NCBI RefSeq assembly: GCF_902499175.1
Contig: NZ_CABVQC010000001.1
Location: forward strand, 305,103 to 369,102
Length of the DNA: 64,000 nt
From: Burkholderia aenigmatica
Lineage (GTDB): Bacteria > Pseudomonadota > Gammaproteobacteria > Burkholderiales > Burkholderiaceae
Direction of reading: 5' to 3'
Both the position numbers and the translations under genes were made by a program. The notes beneath the pieces are model-generated. The model was not told the origin of the DNA. It saw only the letters and a list, made by a program, of their open reading frames with translations, and did not search any database. Position 1 is the stretch's first letter, and every line of letters begins with the position of its first letter. Positions 43,853 to 53,763 of the stretch are shown one piece after another.

Positions 43853-46800
43853 TCACCCCGCCGCCCGCACATGATCGAGCAGCGCCTGCAACGGATGCCG
43901 CACCTGCTTCGACGACATCCGCTTCACCTGGCTGCGGCACGAATACCCGGTCGCCAGCGCCTCGCCTTCGTCCTCCGGCCCGTCCACGTGCGCCGCCCAC
44001 GACTGCGAGTAGATCGTCTTCGACGTCGCGAGATTGCGCGCCTCGTGCCCGTAGGTGCCGGACATCCCGCAGCATCCGGTCGATGCAACCTTCAACCGCA
44101 GCCCGCGTCGCGCGAACACCTGCGCCCATTGCTTGCCGCTGTCGGGTGCATTGGTCTTCTCGGTACAGTGCGGCAACAACCGGTACGAGCCGGTCACACC
44201 GCTCGTGCCCGCTTCCGGCAGCACCTGCAGCAGCCACTCCTGCGGCAACGCGACCTTCGGCACATCCGAGAGCCCCGTCACCTTCAGGTACTCCTGCCGA
44301 TACGTGAGCGTCATCGCCGGATCGAGGCCGACCAGCGCGACGCCCGAGCGCGCCAGCGCGGCCAGCTGCGTCGCATTGCGGATCGCCGCCTGCTCGAATG
44401 CCCGCAGAAAGCCCTGCACGTGCAGCGCCTTGCCGTTTGGCGCCAGCGGCGCGAGCCACACCTGAAAGCCCGTGCGCGCCGCCAGCTCGATCAGCGTCGC
44501 CAGTTGCTCGGTATCGAAATAGCGCGTGAAGGTGTCCTGCACGATGACGACGCTGCGTGCGCGCTGCGCATCACTCAACGCGGCAAGCGCCTGCGGGTCG
44601 GCCGGTTTCACCTGCCATTGACGGATCACGGCCGCGAGATCGAAGCGGCTCAGCAGCGGGCTGTCGACCATGCCGACGTGCCGCTCCAGCACCGTGCGCA
44701 CCCATCCCGCCCGCATCAGCCCGTTGTACAGCGCGGGCACCCGCGCCATCCACGGCATCGTGAATTCGAGCGAGCCGATCAGGTAGTCGCGCAGCGGCCG
44801 CAGGTAGCGCTGGTGATACAGCTCGAGGAAACGCGAGCGAAACTCCGGCACGTTCACCTTCACCGGGCACTGCCCCGCGCACGACTTGCAGGCCAGACAC
44901 CCGGCCATCGCGTCGTACACCTCGTGCGAGAAGTCGGCTTCGCCGTTGCGCGCCGCGCGACTGTTGCGCCAGCGCGTCGCAAGGCCGCCCAGGAACGGCT
45001 GCCGCGCGCGCGCCGCCGCGACGACATCGACGCCGGCCTGCCCTTGCAGGCGCAACCATTCGCGCATCAGCGACGCACGCCCCTTCGGCGATTGCACGCG
45101 TTCGCGCGTCGCCTTCCACGACGGGCACATCGCGTCGTCCGGATCGAAGTTGTAGCACGCGCCGTTGCCGTTGCAGTGCATCGCGGTGCCGTAGCTCTGC
45201 CACACGCGCTCGTCGATCTGCCGGTCGTGGTCGCCGCGCGTCGGCACTTCGTCGATCTTCAGCAGCCGCATCGTGTGGTCCGGCGGCGTCGCGATCTTGC
45301 CCGGGTTGAACTGGTTGTGCGGGTCGAACGCGGCCTTCAGTTGCTGCAGCGACGGATACAGCTCGCCGAAAAACGCCGGCGCATATTCGGAGCGCACGCC
45401 CTTGCCGTGCTCGCCCCACAACAGGCCACCGTGGCGCTGCGTGAGCTCGGCCACCGCATCCGACACGGGCCGCACCAGCGCCGCCTGCTTCGGATCCTTC
45501 ATGTCGAGCGCCGGCCGCACGTGCAGCACGCCGGCATCGACGTGGCCGAACATCCCGTATTGCAGCCCGTGACCGTCGAGCAGCGCGCGAAATTCGGCGA
45601 TGTACGCAGCGAGGTTCTCGGGCGGCACCGCGGTGTCCTCGACGAACGGCTGCGGGCGCGCCTCGCCCTGCACGTTGCCGAGCAGGCCGACCGCGCGCTT
45701 GCGCATCGCATACACACGCTTCACCGCGTCGTCGCCGGCCGCGAGCGTGTGACCCAGGCGCTCCACGCTCGTATCGGTGCGCAGATGGTCGACGAACGCG
45801 CGCACGCGCGCGTCGACGTCATCCGCGTCATCGCCGCTGAATTCGATCAGGTTGATGCCGAGCGTCGGCCGAGCGTCGTCCTGCGGGAAATACTCGGCCA
45901 CGCTGCTCCACACGAAATCCTTCATCGCCAGCATCAGCACCTTCGAGTCGACCGTCTCGATCGACAGCGGCTGGAGCGCGAGCAGCGCGCGCGCGTCGCG
46001 CAGCGCGTCCATGAAGCCCGCATAGCGCACGTTGACCAGCACCGAAACCTTCGGGATCGGCAGCACGTTGAGCTTCGCCTCGACGACGAAGCCGAGCGAG
46101 CCTTCGGCGCCGCACAGCACGCTGTTCAGGTTGAAGCGGCCGTCGGGTTCGCGCAGATGCGCGAGGTCATAGCCGGTCAGGCAGCGGTTGAGCTTCGGAA
46201 ACTTCGCGTCGATCAGCGCCGCCTTGTCGTCGCTGATGCGTCGCGCGGTACGGTACACCTTGCCGATGCGGTCCTGCCGCGCGCAGCGGCGCTCCAGTTC
46301 GTCGTCCGCGAGCGCGTCGCTGTGCAGGTGTTCGCCGCCCATCAGCACGAAATCGAGCTCGAGCACGTGGTCACGCGTCTTGCCGTACGTGCAACTGCCC
46401 TGCCCGCTCGCGTCGGTGTTGATCATCCCGCCGACGGTCGCGCGGTTCGACGTCGACAGTTCCGGCGCGAAAAACAGCCCGTGCGGCTTCAGCGCCGCAT
46501 TGAGCTGATCCTTGACGACGCCCGCCTGCACGCGCACCCAGCGCTGCTCGACGTCGATTTCGAGGATCCGGTTCATGTTGCGCGACAGGTCGACGACCAC
46601 GCCGTCGGTCAGCGACTGCCCGTTGGTACCCGTGCCGCCGCCGCGCGCGGCCACCGCGACGTCGCGATGCGCGGGCTCGGCGAGCAGCCGCGCCAGCAGC
46701 CGGACATCGTCCGCATGCGCGGGACAGATCACCGCTTGCGGCAGACGCTGGTAGATCGAGTTGTCGGTGGCCTGCACCGTCCGGTTCGCATGGTCGGCGC

Positions 46801-46900
46801 GGATTTCCCCGGCGAAGCCGGCAGCCTGCAACGCGGCGAGAAGGTCACGGGTCGCATGCGCGGGCGGGCTGGCGGGACGGGGCAACGAGGCGATCGACAT
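43853..46900 (-). CDS. ydiJ: YdiJ-type FAD/Fe-S D-2-hydroxyacid dehydrogenase
   Basis: A 1015-residue protein similar throughout to E. coli YdiJ (D-2-hydroxyglutarate dehydrogenase). The FAD-binding PCMH part (GGGTGTNGQSLTDG; PELSTSNRATVGGMINTDAS) occupies about residues 40-240. The FAD-oxidase C-domain follows to ~540 (GHVDAGVLHVRPALDM). Fe-S ligands are in CNGNGACYNFDPDDAMCPSW and CLACKSCAGQCPVK near 590-680. The C-terminal CCG domain has CCGMSGTYGHE near 940. The ATG at 46900 gives YdiJ's usual length, though no strong ribosome site is seen. It is divergent from a LysR gene. Confidence 0.95.
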   Translation of the reverse strand: MSIASLPRPASPPAHATRDLLAALQAAGFAGEIRADHANRTVQATDNSIYQRLPQAVICPAHADDVRLLARLLAEPAHRDVAVAARGGGTGTNGQSLTDGVVVDLSRNMNRILEIDVEQRWVRVQAGVVKDQLNAALKPHGLFFAPELSTSNRATVGGMINTDASGQGSCTYGKTRDHVLELDFVLMGGEHLHSDALADDELERRCARQDRIGKVYRTARRISDDKAALIDAKFPKLNRCLTGYDLAHLREPDGRFNLNSVLCGAEGSLGFVVEAKLNVLPIPKVSVLVNVRYAGFMDALRDARALLALQPLSIETVDSKVLMLAMKDFVWSSVAEYFPQDDARPTLGINLIEFSGDDADDVDARVRAFVDHLRTDTSVERLGHTLAAGDDAVKRVYAMRKRAVGLLGNVQGEARPQPFVEDTAVPPENLAAYIAEFRALLDGHGLQYGMFGHVDAGVLHVRPALDMKDPKQAALVRPVSDAVAELTQRHGGLLWGEHGKGVRSEYAPAFFGELYPSLQQLKAAFDPHNQFNPGKIATPPDHTMRLLKIDEVPTRGDHDRQIDERVWQSYGTAMHCNGNGACYNFDPDDAMCPSWKATRERVQSPKGRASLMREWLRLQGQAGVDVVAAARARQPFLGGLATRWRNSRAARNGEADFSHEVYDAMAGCLACKSCAGQCPVKVNVPEFRSRFLELYHQRYLRPLRDYLIGSLEFTMPWMARVPALYNGLMRAGWVRTVLERHVGMVDSPLLSRFDLAAVIRQWQVKPADPQALAALSDAQRARSVVIVQDTFTRYFDTEQLATLIELAARTGFQVWLAPLAPNGKALHVQGFLRAFEQAAIRNATQLAALARSGVALVGLDPAMTLTYRQEYLKVTGLSDVPKVALPQEWLLQVLPEAGTSGVTGSYRLLPHCTEKTNAPDSGKQWAQVFARRGLRLKVASTGCCGMSGTYGHEARNLATSKTIYSQSWAAHVDGPEDEGEALATGYSCRSQVKRMSSKQVRHPLQALLDHVRAAG

Positions 46901-47051
46901 GGGGTAATAGCGCTTGTGGGTGGAACCGGTCGGTTCGCGTGGCCGAAACATGATTTTTTAGCAAGTTTCCACGCGACCGGGAATTCCAGTATCTTTGGAA
47001 ATTCCACGAGAAACAAACGAATTCTCATCCAGCGAATATTGCATAAAACTC

Positions 47052-47948
47052 ATGAATTACCGTCGCCTCACCCCGTCGATGTCGCTGCTGCTCGTATTCG
47101 AGGCCGCCGCGCGGCACGAAAGTTACACGCGCGCAGCCGAAGAGCTTTCGTTGAGCCAGAGCGCGATCAGCCGGCAAGTCCAGACGCTGGAAGACCAGCT
47201 CGGCGTGCCGCTGTTCCGGCGCGAGGGCCGCTCGGTCAAGCTGACCGAGGTCGGGCGGCGCTACTTCACCGAGCTGAGCGGCGCGCTGGGGCGCATCCGC
47301 GGCGCGACGCTGCAGGCGATGTCCCACCAGGCGGGCGCCGGCACGCTGCGGCTCGCGACGCTGCCGACGTTCGGCTCGAAATGGCTGCTGCCGCACCTGC
47401 ACGACTTCTACGCCGCGCATCCGGGCGTGACCGTGCACCTTCATTCGCGGATCGGCGGCGTCGATTTCCTCAACGACGACCTCGATGCGGCGATTACCGT
47501 CGGCGCGGGCGACTGGCCGGGCCTGCACGCACACCGGCTGTACAACGAGTTCCTGATCGCGATCGCGCCGCCCGACACGGGCAGCGGAAGCCGCCGCAAG
47601 GCCGACCCGCGCACGCCGGCGTGGGCCGCGAAGCAGACGCTGCTCGGCGTGACGAGCAACCAGCAGGCGTGGGCGGAATGGTTTTCGCACTATCGGCTCG
47701 ACCATCGCCAGATGCGCATCGGCCCGAGCTTCGAGCTGACGTCGCACCTGATCCAGGCCGTGCGGGCCGGAATGGGGATCGGGCTGGTGCCGAAAGTGCT
47801 GGTGGAAGACGAGCTGAGCCGCAACGAGCTCGTGTCGATCGGCGACGCGATCACCAGCCAGCGCAGCTACTACCTCGTCTACCCGCCGGGGAACGAGACG
47901 CTGCCGTCGCTCGTCGCGTTCCGCGAATGGCTGCTGAAGTCGTGCTGA
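47052..47948 (+). CDS. LysR-family regulator (GcvA-like), divergent from ydiJ
   Basis: A 298-residue LysR protein with HTH MSLLLVFEAAARHESYTRAA, SQSAISRQVQTLEDQLGVPL and a GcvA-type substrate domain (LRLATLPTFGSKWLLPHLHD). The ATG at 47052 is preferred over an upstream start that would add an atypical N-terminus. The 151-base divergent spacer to ydiJ suggests it regulates that dehydrogenase. Confidence 0.93.
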   Translation: MNYRRLTPSMSLLLVFEAAARHESYTRAAEELSLSQSAISRQVQTLEDQLGVPLFRREGRSVKLTEVGRRYFTELSGALGRIRGATLQAMSHQAGAGTLRLATLPTFGSKWLLPHLHDFYAAHPGVTVHLHSRIGGVDFLNDDLDAAITVGAGDWPGLHAHRLYNEFLIAIAPPDTGSGSRRKADPRTPAWAAKQTLLGVTSNQQAWAEWFSHYRLDHRQMRIGPSFELTSHLIQAVRAGMGIGLVPKVLVEDELSRNELVSIGDAITSQRSYYLVYPPGNETLPSLVAFREWLLKSC

Positions 47949-47970
47949 AGCGCGGCCGGCGGCGGGCCGC

Positions 47971-48822
47971 TCAGGTGCGCCATTCGCCGAGAATCTGCTC
48001 GGCCAGGTAGTCGCACGGCGGGCGCGCGGACTGCGCGCTGCGCGCGAGCACGACCTCCATTTCGCCGAGCGGCGGCAGCCCGTGGCTTTCCGACAGCTGC
48101 ACGAGATGATCCGGAACGCAGCAGCGCGCCAGCGGCGCGACCGCGAGCCCGGCCTCCACCATGCTGAGCAGGCCGAGGTGGCTCGGGCTTTCGTACGACA
48201 TCCGGTACGGGATCTTCCGCCGGTTCAGCGCCTTGACCGCGTGATCGCGCGCCGCGCTGCCGCCGTGTGTGAAAAAAGCCACCGGCAGCGGCCGCTCTTC
48301 CCAGACGTTGCGCTTCGGCGACCCGGCCCAGACGAGCGGTTCGAGCCGGATCAGCTCGCCGGTCACGCCCTTGATTCGCGTGAGGCATGCGAGGTCGACC
48401 GTGTTGTCCTTCAGCATCGGCACGAGCGCGCTGCTTGGCTGGCCAATCACGCGCAGTTCCACGCGCGGATGCATCGCGGCGAACTTGCCGAGCACCTGCG
48501 GCAGCAGCGACGAAATGTAATCGTCGGGCACGCCGATCGTCACGCGGCCGCGGATCTCCGGGCGCACGACCGACGCCCATGCCTCGTCGCGCATCGCCAG
48601 CATCCGGCGGCCGTATTCGGCGAGCATCGTGCCGTCGTCGGTCGGCGTCACGTTGCGCGTATCGCGGATGAACAGCGGCTTGCCGAGCGCATCTTCCAGC
48701 GCCTTGATCTGCATGCTCACCGCCGACGGCGACCGGTGCACGGCCTGCGCGCCCTGCGCGAACGATCCGGATTCGGCAACGGCCACCACCATCGCGAGCA
48801 CATCGAGGTCGAGTTTTTTCAT
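47971..48822 (-). CDS. LysR-family regulator, divergent from a LysE exporter
   Basis: A 283-residue LysR protein with HTH LDVLAMVVAVAESGSFAQGA, SPSAVSMQIKALEDALGKPL. It converges with the previous LysR gene and is divergent from the LysE-type exporter. An AAACTGA-N9-TCAGTTT dyad lies between the two starts. It is the likely regulator of the exporter. Confidence 0.93.
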   Translation of the reverse strand: MKKLDLDVLAMVVAVAESGSFAQGAQAVHRSPSAVSMQIKALEDALGKPLFIRDTRNVTPTDDGTMLAEYGRRMLAMRDEAWASVVRPEIRGRVTIGVPDDYISSLLPQVLGKFAAMHPRVELRVIGQPSSALVPMLKDNTVDLACLTRIKGVTGELIRLEPLVWAGSPKRNVWEERPLPVAFFTHGGSAARDHAVKALNRRKIPYRMSYESPSHLGLLSMVEAGLAVAPLARCCVPDHLVQLSESHGLPPLGEMEVVLARSAQSARPPCDYLAEQILGEWRT

Positions 48823-48833
48823 CGTATTCAGAA

Positions 48834-48856
48834 AAACTGATCAATCGATTCAGTTT
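48834..48856. promoter_or_regulatory. AAACTGA-N9-TCAGTTT dyad, candidate LysR operator
   Basis: Perfect 7-bp arms around a 9-base spacer, 12-34 bases upstream of the LysR start and ~76 before the exporter ATG, consistent with a T-N11-A site. Confidence 0.55.
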
Positions 48857-48932
48857 ATCCCGTTTTACTGTTCGCCTCCACGGCCGGACAATGAATCCCG
48901 TCAACCCTCACTCGTTGCAGGAATCATCAGAT

Positions 48933-49580
48933 ATGCACACGTCCGGATCGCTCTACGGATTTCTCGTCATCGGCGGCATGCTCGCGGTCACGCCCGGGCC
49001 GAACATGGTCTACGTGATGTCGCGCTCGATTGCACAAGGACGCACGGCGGGGCTCATTTCACTCGGTGGCGTGATGATCGGCTACCTGTTCTACATGTTC
49101 GGCGCGGCGTTCGGCATCACGACGCTGTTCATGAGCGTGCCCTATGCGGGCAGCGGGCTGGCCGTGGTCGGTGCGGCGTACCTGTTGTATCTGGCGTGGC
49201 AGGCCGTCAGGCCCGGCGGCCGTTCGCCGTTCGAAGTGCAGGCGTTGCCGAGCGAGCGGCCGCTTCGGCTGCTGGCGATGGGTGCGACGACCAGCGTGCT
49301 GAATCCGAAGCTCGCGATGCTGTTCATTTCGTTGCTGCCGCAGTTCATCGACTACGGGAGCGGCAGCGTGCTCGGGCAATCGCTGTTTCTCGGTTCGCTG
49401 CTGATCGCCGCGTTCGCTTCCGCGAACGGGCTGGTGGCGATCTGTTCGAGCAGCATCGCGAAGTTCCTGCATGGGCGCCCGACGCTGCTGCTCGCGCAGC
49501 GCTGGGCGATGGGGCTCGTGCTGGGTGGGCTTGGCGTGCAGATGGTGGTCGATGCGTCGAAGATGGCGGGGGTGGCGTAA
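48933..49580 (+). CDS. LysE/RhtB-family amino acid exporter
   Basis: A 215-residue protein with about six hydrophobic helices and the family motif AVTPGPNMVYVMSRSIAQGR. The ATG at 48933 gives the usual length; an upstream ATG at 48891 lacks a ribosome site. It exports amino acids or their analogues. It is divergent from a LysR gene. Confidence 0.92.
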   Translation: MHTSGSLYGFLVIGGMLAVTPGPNMVYVMSRSIAQGRTAGLISLGGVMIGYLFYMFGAAFGITTLFMSVPYAGSGLAVVGAAYLLYLAWQAVRPGGRSPFEVQALPSERPLRLLAMGATTSVLNPKLAMLFISLLPQFIDYGSGSVLGQSLFLGSLLIAAFASANGLVAICSSSIAKFLHGRPTLLLAQRWAMGLVLGGLGVQMVVDASKMAGVA

Positions 49581-49677
49581 CGGTCGCGAGCGCGCCCCTG
49601 AACTGAAACGGAAGCGGCCGGCCGGCTACGTCGCCCACCGGCCGTCATGCAGGAAACACGCCGTCGGTGCGACTCGA

Positions 49678-51126
49678 TCACTTCGTCAGCAATTCGGCCT
49701 CCAGCTCGCGCAACCGCTCCGGAAACCGGACGCGCAGCACCAGGAACCACCCGAGCCCGATGGCCAGCAGCGCGACGAACACATAAGGCAGCCACGCATA
49801 GACGCCCGCCGGCACCGGATACACGCTGCCGGCCAGCGGAATCGCGAGCAGCACGACCGCGACGACGCTGATCGCCACATGCCGCGCGCGCAGCCGGCGC
49901 TGCCGGCGCAGATAGAGCGGCGCACCGATCGCCACCAGCACGTACGCCAGCAGCCAGCCATACGTCGCGATCGAGCTGAGATAGCCATACGAATCGAGCA
50001 GCGCGGTGCCGCGTGCGGTGAACACCAGCGCAGTGGCCAGCGCCAGCACCGTAATCAGCGCCACCGCGACGTGCGGCGTCGCATTCCGCTCGTGCGCCTG
50101 GCCCGTCGACGCATGCAGCACGCCCTGCCGCCCGAACGTATAGACGATCCGCGCCGCCGCATTGATCGACGAGAAGAACGCCGCGAAGAAACTCAATGCC
50201 ACGCCCGCGTCGATCAGCACGCCGACCCAGCCGGCCCCGAGCCGATGCGCGAGCACCGCGAGCGGGCCGTCGACCTGATCGAGCGGCGGCTTCTGCCCGT
50301 GGAACGCGCTCACCATCCCGTACGCGCCGATCACGAACAGGATGGCCGGCCCGACGACGCTGATCAGCACCGCGCGCGGAATCGCGCGGAACGGGTCGCG
50401 CGCCTCCGCGCCGAGCACGGTCGCGCTCTCGAACCCCGTGAAGCTGAAGAACGCGAGCACCATGCCGAGCTGCAGTTGCGTCGGCTTCACGCCCTCGAGC
50501 GTCAGTTGTTCGCGGTCGACCGGATGCCCGCCGAACGCGATCGTCCCGATCACGACGACGGCAATCAGCAGCAGCGTCGCGAGCTCGACGAACAGCGTGA
50601 AGCGCGTGGACAGCCGGATGTCGCGAAACGCGATGTACCACGCGGCGAACGCGGTGACGACCGTCAGCCCGAGCACCGCACCGAGCGGCGTCGCACTGCC
50701 GAGCAGCCCGGTCTCGCGGCCCAGCACCAGAAACGTGTTGATCGTCCCCTGCAGGATGCCCGCGGCGGCCACCGCATAGGCAATCAGCAGCGACCAGCCG
50801 CAGATCGCGCCCCAGACCGGCCCGATACCGGCCGACACGTACGCATACAGCGCGCCCGGCGACGCCGAGTCGCGCGCGAACACCGAGATGCTCCAGGACG
50901 CAAACAGCAGCGCGACGATCGCGAACAGGTAAGCAAGCCAGGTGCCATTGCCGGCCGTCGCGAATACGGCCGGGATCAGCACGCCGATCCCGCCCGACAC
51001 GCCGACGAGGCCGATCGACTGCGCGATCAGTTCGGGCAGGCTCAGGTAGTTGCGCCGCAGGCCGCCCGCCTGCGGCACGGTATTGTGCGCAGGCAGTGCC
51101 TGCGCGGAGCTTGCTGGATGACTCAT
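49678..51126 (-). CDS. APC-family amino acid-type permease at the end of the sfn operon
   Basis: A 482-residue permease with 12 hydrophobic helices and the APC start pattern LSLPELIAQSIGLVGVSGGI, then GFESATVLGAEARDPFRAIP. It follows sfnB by 93 bases on the same strand, so it is probably part of the sulfone-sulfur operon and may import a sulfur compound; that substrate is inference. A different role in amino acid uptake is possible. Confidence 0.9.
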   Translation of the reverse strand: MSHPASSAQALPAHNTVPQAGGLRRNYLSLPELIAQSIGLVGVSGGIGVLIPAVFATAGNGTWLAYLFAIVALLFASWSISVFARDSASPGALYAYVSAGIGPVWGAICGWSLLIAYAVAAAGILQGTINTFLVLGRETGLLGSATPLGAVLGLTVVTAFAAWYIAFRDIRLSTRFTLFVELATLLLIAVVVIGTIAFGGHPVDREQLTLEGVKPTQLQLGMVLAFFSFTGFESATVLGAEARDPFRAIPRAVLISVVGPAILFVIGAYGMVSAFHGQKPPLDQVDGPLAVLAHRLGAGWVGVLIDAGVALSFFAAFFSSINAAARIVYTFGRQGVLHASTGQAHERNATPHVAVALITVLALATALVFTARGTALLDSYGYLSSIATYGWLLAYVLVAIGAPLYLRRQRRLRARHVAISVVAVVLLAIPLAGSVYPVPAGVYAWLPYVFVALLAIGLGWFLVLRVRFPERLRELEAELLTK

Positions 51127-51219
51127 CGATTGACCTCGTCAGGAATGAAACGGTGCCGCGCGGGCCACCTGGCTTCCTTGCTCATGTTTCGTTGCGGGAA
51201 ATACGCCGTCACGACCCGG

Positions 51220-52449
51220 TCAGTTCCAGGAGTGGCGCGCGGGTTTCACGCCGTTGAGGTAGTAGTTGCCGATCGCGTGATACTTCCAGCGCACCGGGTC
51301 GTGCAGCGTATGCACGCGTGCGTTGCGCCAGTGGCGGTCGAAGTTGTATTTCGCGAGCGTCGACTTGCTGCCGCCGAGCTCGAACAGCTTGCTCGCCGCG
51401 AGCAGCGACACCTCGGTCGTCGCGATCTTCGCCTCGCCGACCGCGATCGCGGCCTGAGCGACCGTTTCCTCGCTCGGTTCGCGCTTCGCCGCGTCGACGA
51501 AGCGCCCCGAGCGCGCGAGCAGCGCTTCGGCCGCGTGCACGCGGTACGCGATGTCGCCGATCTGTGCGACCGTCAGCGGATCCTCGCTCGCGCGTTCGAC
51601 ACCGCTGTCGATCCACGGGCGCGCATGCTGCTGCACGAATGCGATCGTGTCCTGCAGCGCGGCGCGCGCGATCCCGAGATCGATCGCGGCGGTCGTGATC
51701 TGCGCGAACGGGCCCGCGAAGGTCGGGCGGTCGTACGAACGCTGCGTGTGGAAGATTTCGAACGGACTCACGCGCACGTTCTCGACGATCACCGTGCCGC
51801 TCGCGGTCGTGCGCTGCCCGAAGCCGCTCCAGTCATCCACGACGGTCAGCCCCGGCGCACCCTGCCGCACGAATGCGAGCACGGCCTGGTCCGACTCGTC
51901 GAGTGCGAGCACCGGAATCCAGTGCGCGAACAGCGTGCCGGTCGAATAGAACTTGCGGCCGTTCAGCACGAACGCGTCGCCGTCGCGGCGCACACGCGTC
52001 TGAATGTCGAGCACGTTCTTGCCGCCCGCTTCGGAGAACGCGTTCCCATAGCGCGTGCCCTTCAGGACGAGATCGAAGAAGAAGCGCTTCTGCGCATCGC
52101 TGCCTTCGAGGCGGATATCCTCGATCAAGCAGTAGTGGTTCTGCGGGATCTGGCCGAGCGACGGGTCCGCCTGCGCAACGATCGCGATCACTTCCGCGAG
52201 CGTCACGCTCGACACTTCCGCGCCGCCGTATTCGCGCGGCACCGTGATGCCCCACAGGCCGCTCGACGAGAACAGCTCGATCTCGTCGAACGGCAGCTTC
52301 CGCTCGCGGTCGCGTAACGCGGCGTGCTCGGCCAGTCGGGCCGCGACCTGGTGCGCGACGTCGAGTGCCTCGGCATCCGAGCCGATCACGGGAACGGGCG
52401 TGGCGCCCGTTTGCGGTTGCACGTTTTCTTCGATGATTTCCGTAGACAT
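51220..52449 (-). CDS. sfnB: SfnB-family sulfur acquisition flavoprotein (acyl-CoA dehydrogenase fold)
   Basis: A 409-residue protein of the acyl-CoA dehydrogenase fold as in SfnB/DszC: LWGITVPREYGGAEVSSVTL, DPSLGQIPQNHYCLIEDIRL and a C-terminal HWRNARVHTLHDPVRWKYHA. It is thought to use reduced flavin in alkanesulfur metabolism; its exact reaction is unsettled. It is encoded after sfnG (174-base gap) under the same promoter. The ATG at 52449 has a GGAAA site upstream; an earlier ATG at 52470 is less likely. Confidence 0.9.
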   Translation of the reverse strand: MSTEIIEENVQPQTGATPVPVIGSDAEALDVAHQVAARLAEHAALRDRERKLPFDEIELFSSSGLWGITVPREYGGAEVSSVTLAEVIAIVAQADPSLGQIPQNHYCLIEDIRLEGSDAQKRFFFDLVLKGTRYGNAFSEAGGKNVLDIQTRVRRDGDAFVLNGRKFYSTGTLFAHWIPVLALDESDQAVLAFVRQGAPGLTVVDDWSGFGQRTTASGTVIVENVRVSPFEIFHTQRSYDRPTFAGPFAQITTAAIDLGIARAALQDTIAFVQQHARPWIDSGVERASEDPLTVAQIGDIAYRVHAAEALLARSGRFVDAAKREPSEETVAQAAIAVGEAKIATTEVSLLAASKLFELGGSKSTLAKYNFDRHWRNARVHTLHDPVRWKYHAIGNYYLNGVKPARHSWN

Positions 52450-52623
52450 GTATTTTCCGGCAAAGCTCATGAACCGGCCGGCGGTGCCCGGAAGCATCCG
52501 CCGACCTCCTGTTTCGATATCCGAAGTTTCAAACCCGGATGGCCCGCAAGGGCGATCGGCGTCACCCGTTCGATCGGCCCGCGCGCGGCACGCATGATTG
52601 CCCGCCGCGCGCCGGCCGCCGCA

Positions 52624-53727
52624 TCACGCGGCAACCGCCTGCCGCTGCGCCTCGAGTTCGCGCACGAGCGGCAGCACACGCTTGCCGAAATACTCGACTT
52701 CCTCGATGAAATGCAGGAACCCCGTGAGCACGAGATCGACGCCGATCGCCTTCAGCGCGACGATGCGTTCGGCGATCTGCTGCGGCGTGCCGATCAGGTT
52801 CGTGCGGAAGCCGTCGTTGTACTGCACGAGATCCTCGAACGTCGACTTCGCCCAGTTGCCCTCGCCTTCGGGCGATGCCTTGCCGGCCTGCTTCACCGCG
52901 TCGCCGAACGCATGCACGGCCTCGACGTGCGCGTGCCGGATGATGTCGTCGAGCACGGCCTGCGCCTCTTCCTCGGTATCGCGCGCGATCACGAACGCGT
53001 TGACGCCGATGCGCACGCGATGGTCGTTCGCCGCCGCCTTCGCACGGATGTCGTCGATCTGCGCCTTCAGGTTCTCCGGCGTATTGCCGTTCGTGAAGTA
53101 CCAGTCCGACACGCTCGCCGCGTTGTCGCGCGCCGCCCGCGAGCTGCCGCCCTGGAAGATTTCCGGATGCGGCTTCTGCACCGGCTTCGGGCTCAGCGTG
53201 TAGTCGTTGAAGCGGTAGAAGTCGCCCTTGAACGTGAAGTTGTCCTGCGTCCAGATGCCCTTCAGCGCCTGGATGAATTCCTTCGAGCGCCGATAGCGTT
53301 CGTCGTGCTCGAGCCACGGCTCGCCAATCGCGGTGAATTCGCCCTTGAACCAGCCGCTCACCACGTTGATCGCGATGCGCCCGTTCGAGATGTGGTCGAT
53401 CGTCGCGAGCTGCTTCGCGACCACCGCCGGATGCCACGGCCCCGGCAGGATCGCGGCGAGCACCTTGAGCTTCGTCGTCGCGTGCAGCAGCGCCTGGCTG
53501 AACGACACCGACTCGTGCTGGTATTCGGCGCCGTAGCCGGCCGTGAAGCGGATCTGGCTCAGCGCGTACTCGAAGCCGGCCGCTTCGGCCGTGCGCGCGA
53601 GCTGCTGGTTGTATTCGAGGCTCCAGTCGGTGCGCTGCTCGATCGTGCTGACGACGAGGCCGCCGCTGACGTTCGGCACCCAGTAGGCGAACTTGACGCC
53701 GTCGGCGGAAGGATCGGTATGGCTCAT
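52624..53727 (-). CDS. sfnG: Dimethylsulfone monooxygenase SfnG
   Basis: A 367-residue luciferase-like FMNH2-dependent monooxygenase. SfnG features include KFAYWVPNVSGGLVVSTIEQ, the flavin-pocket ATIDHISNGRIAINVVSGWF, and GEPWLEHDERYRRSKEFIQA. It cleaves dimethylsulfone to methanesulfinate. It is cotranscribed with msuE (36 bases upstream), which supplies FMNH2. Confidence 0.95.
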   Translation of the reverse strand: MSHTDPSADGVKFAYWVPNVSGGLVVSTIEQRTDWSLEYNQQLARTAEAAGFEYALSQIRFTAGYGAEYQHESVSFSQALLHATTKLKVLAAILPGPWHPAVVAKQLATIDHISNGRIAINVVSGWFKGEFTAIGEPWLEHDERYRRSKEFIQALKGIWTQDNFTFKGDFYRFNDYTLSPKPVQKPHPEIFQGGSSRAARDNAASVSDWYFTNGNTPENLKAQIDDIRAKAAANDHRVRIGVNAFVIARDTEEEAQAVLDDIIRHAHVEAVHAFGDAVKQAGKASPEGEGNWAKSTFEDLVQYNDGFRTNLIGTPQQIAERIVALKAIGVDLVLTGFLHFIEEVEYFGKRVLPLVRELEAQRQAVAA

Positions 53728-53763
53728 GAGTGTGTCCTGGTCGAGAGAGAAAACGCAGGCGGC

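Noticed and set aside
43871..48010. A plus-strand open frame of over 1300 codons across ydiJ and beyond
   Set aside because: It is antisense to ydiJ, extremely Arg/His/Ala-rich, and has no domain; an artefact of high GC at third positions.
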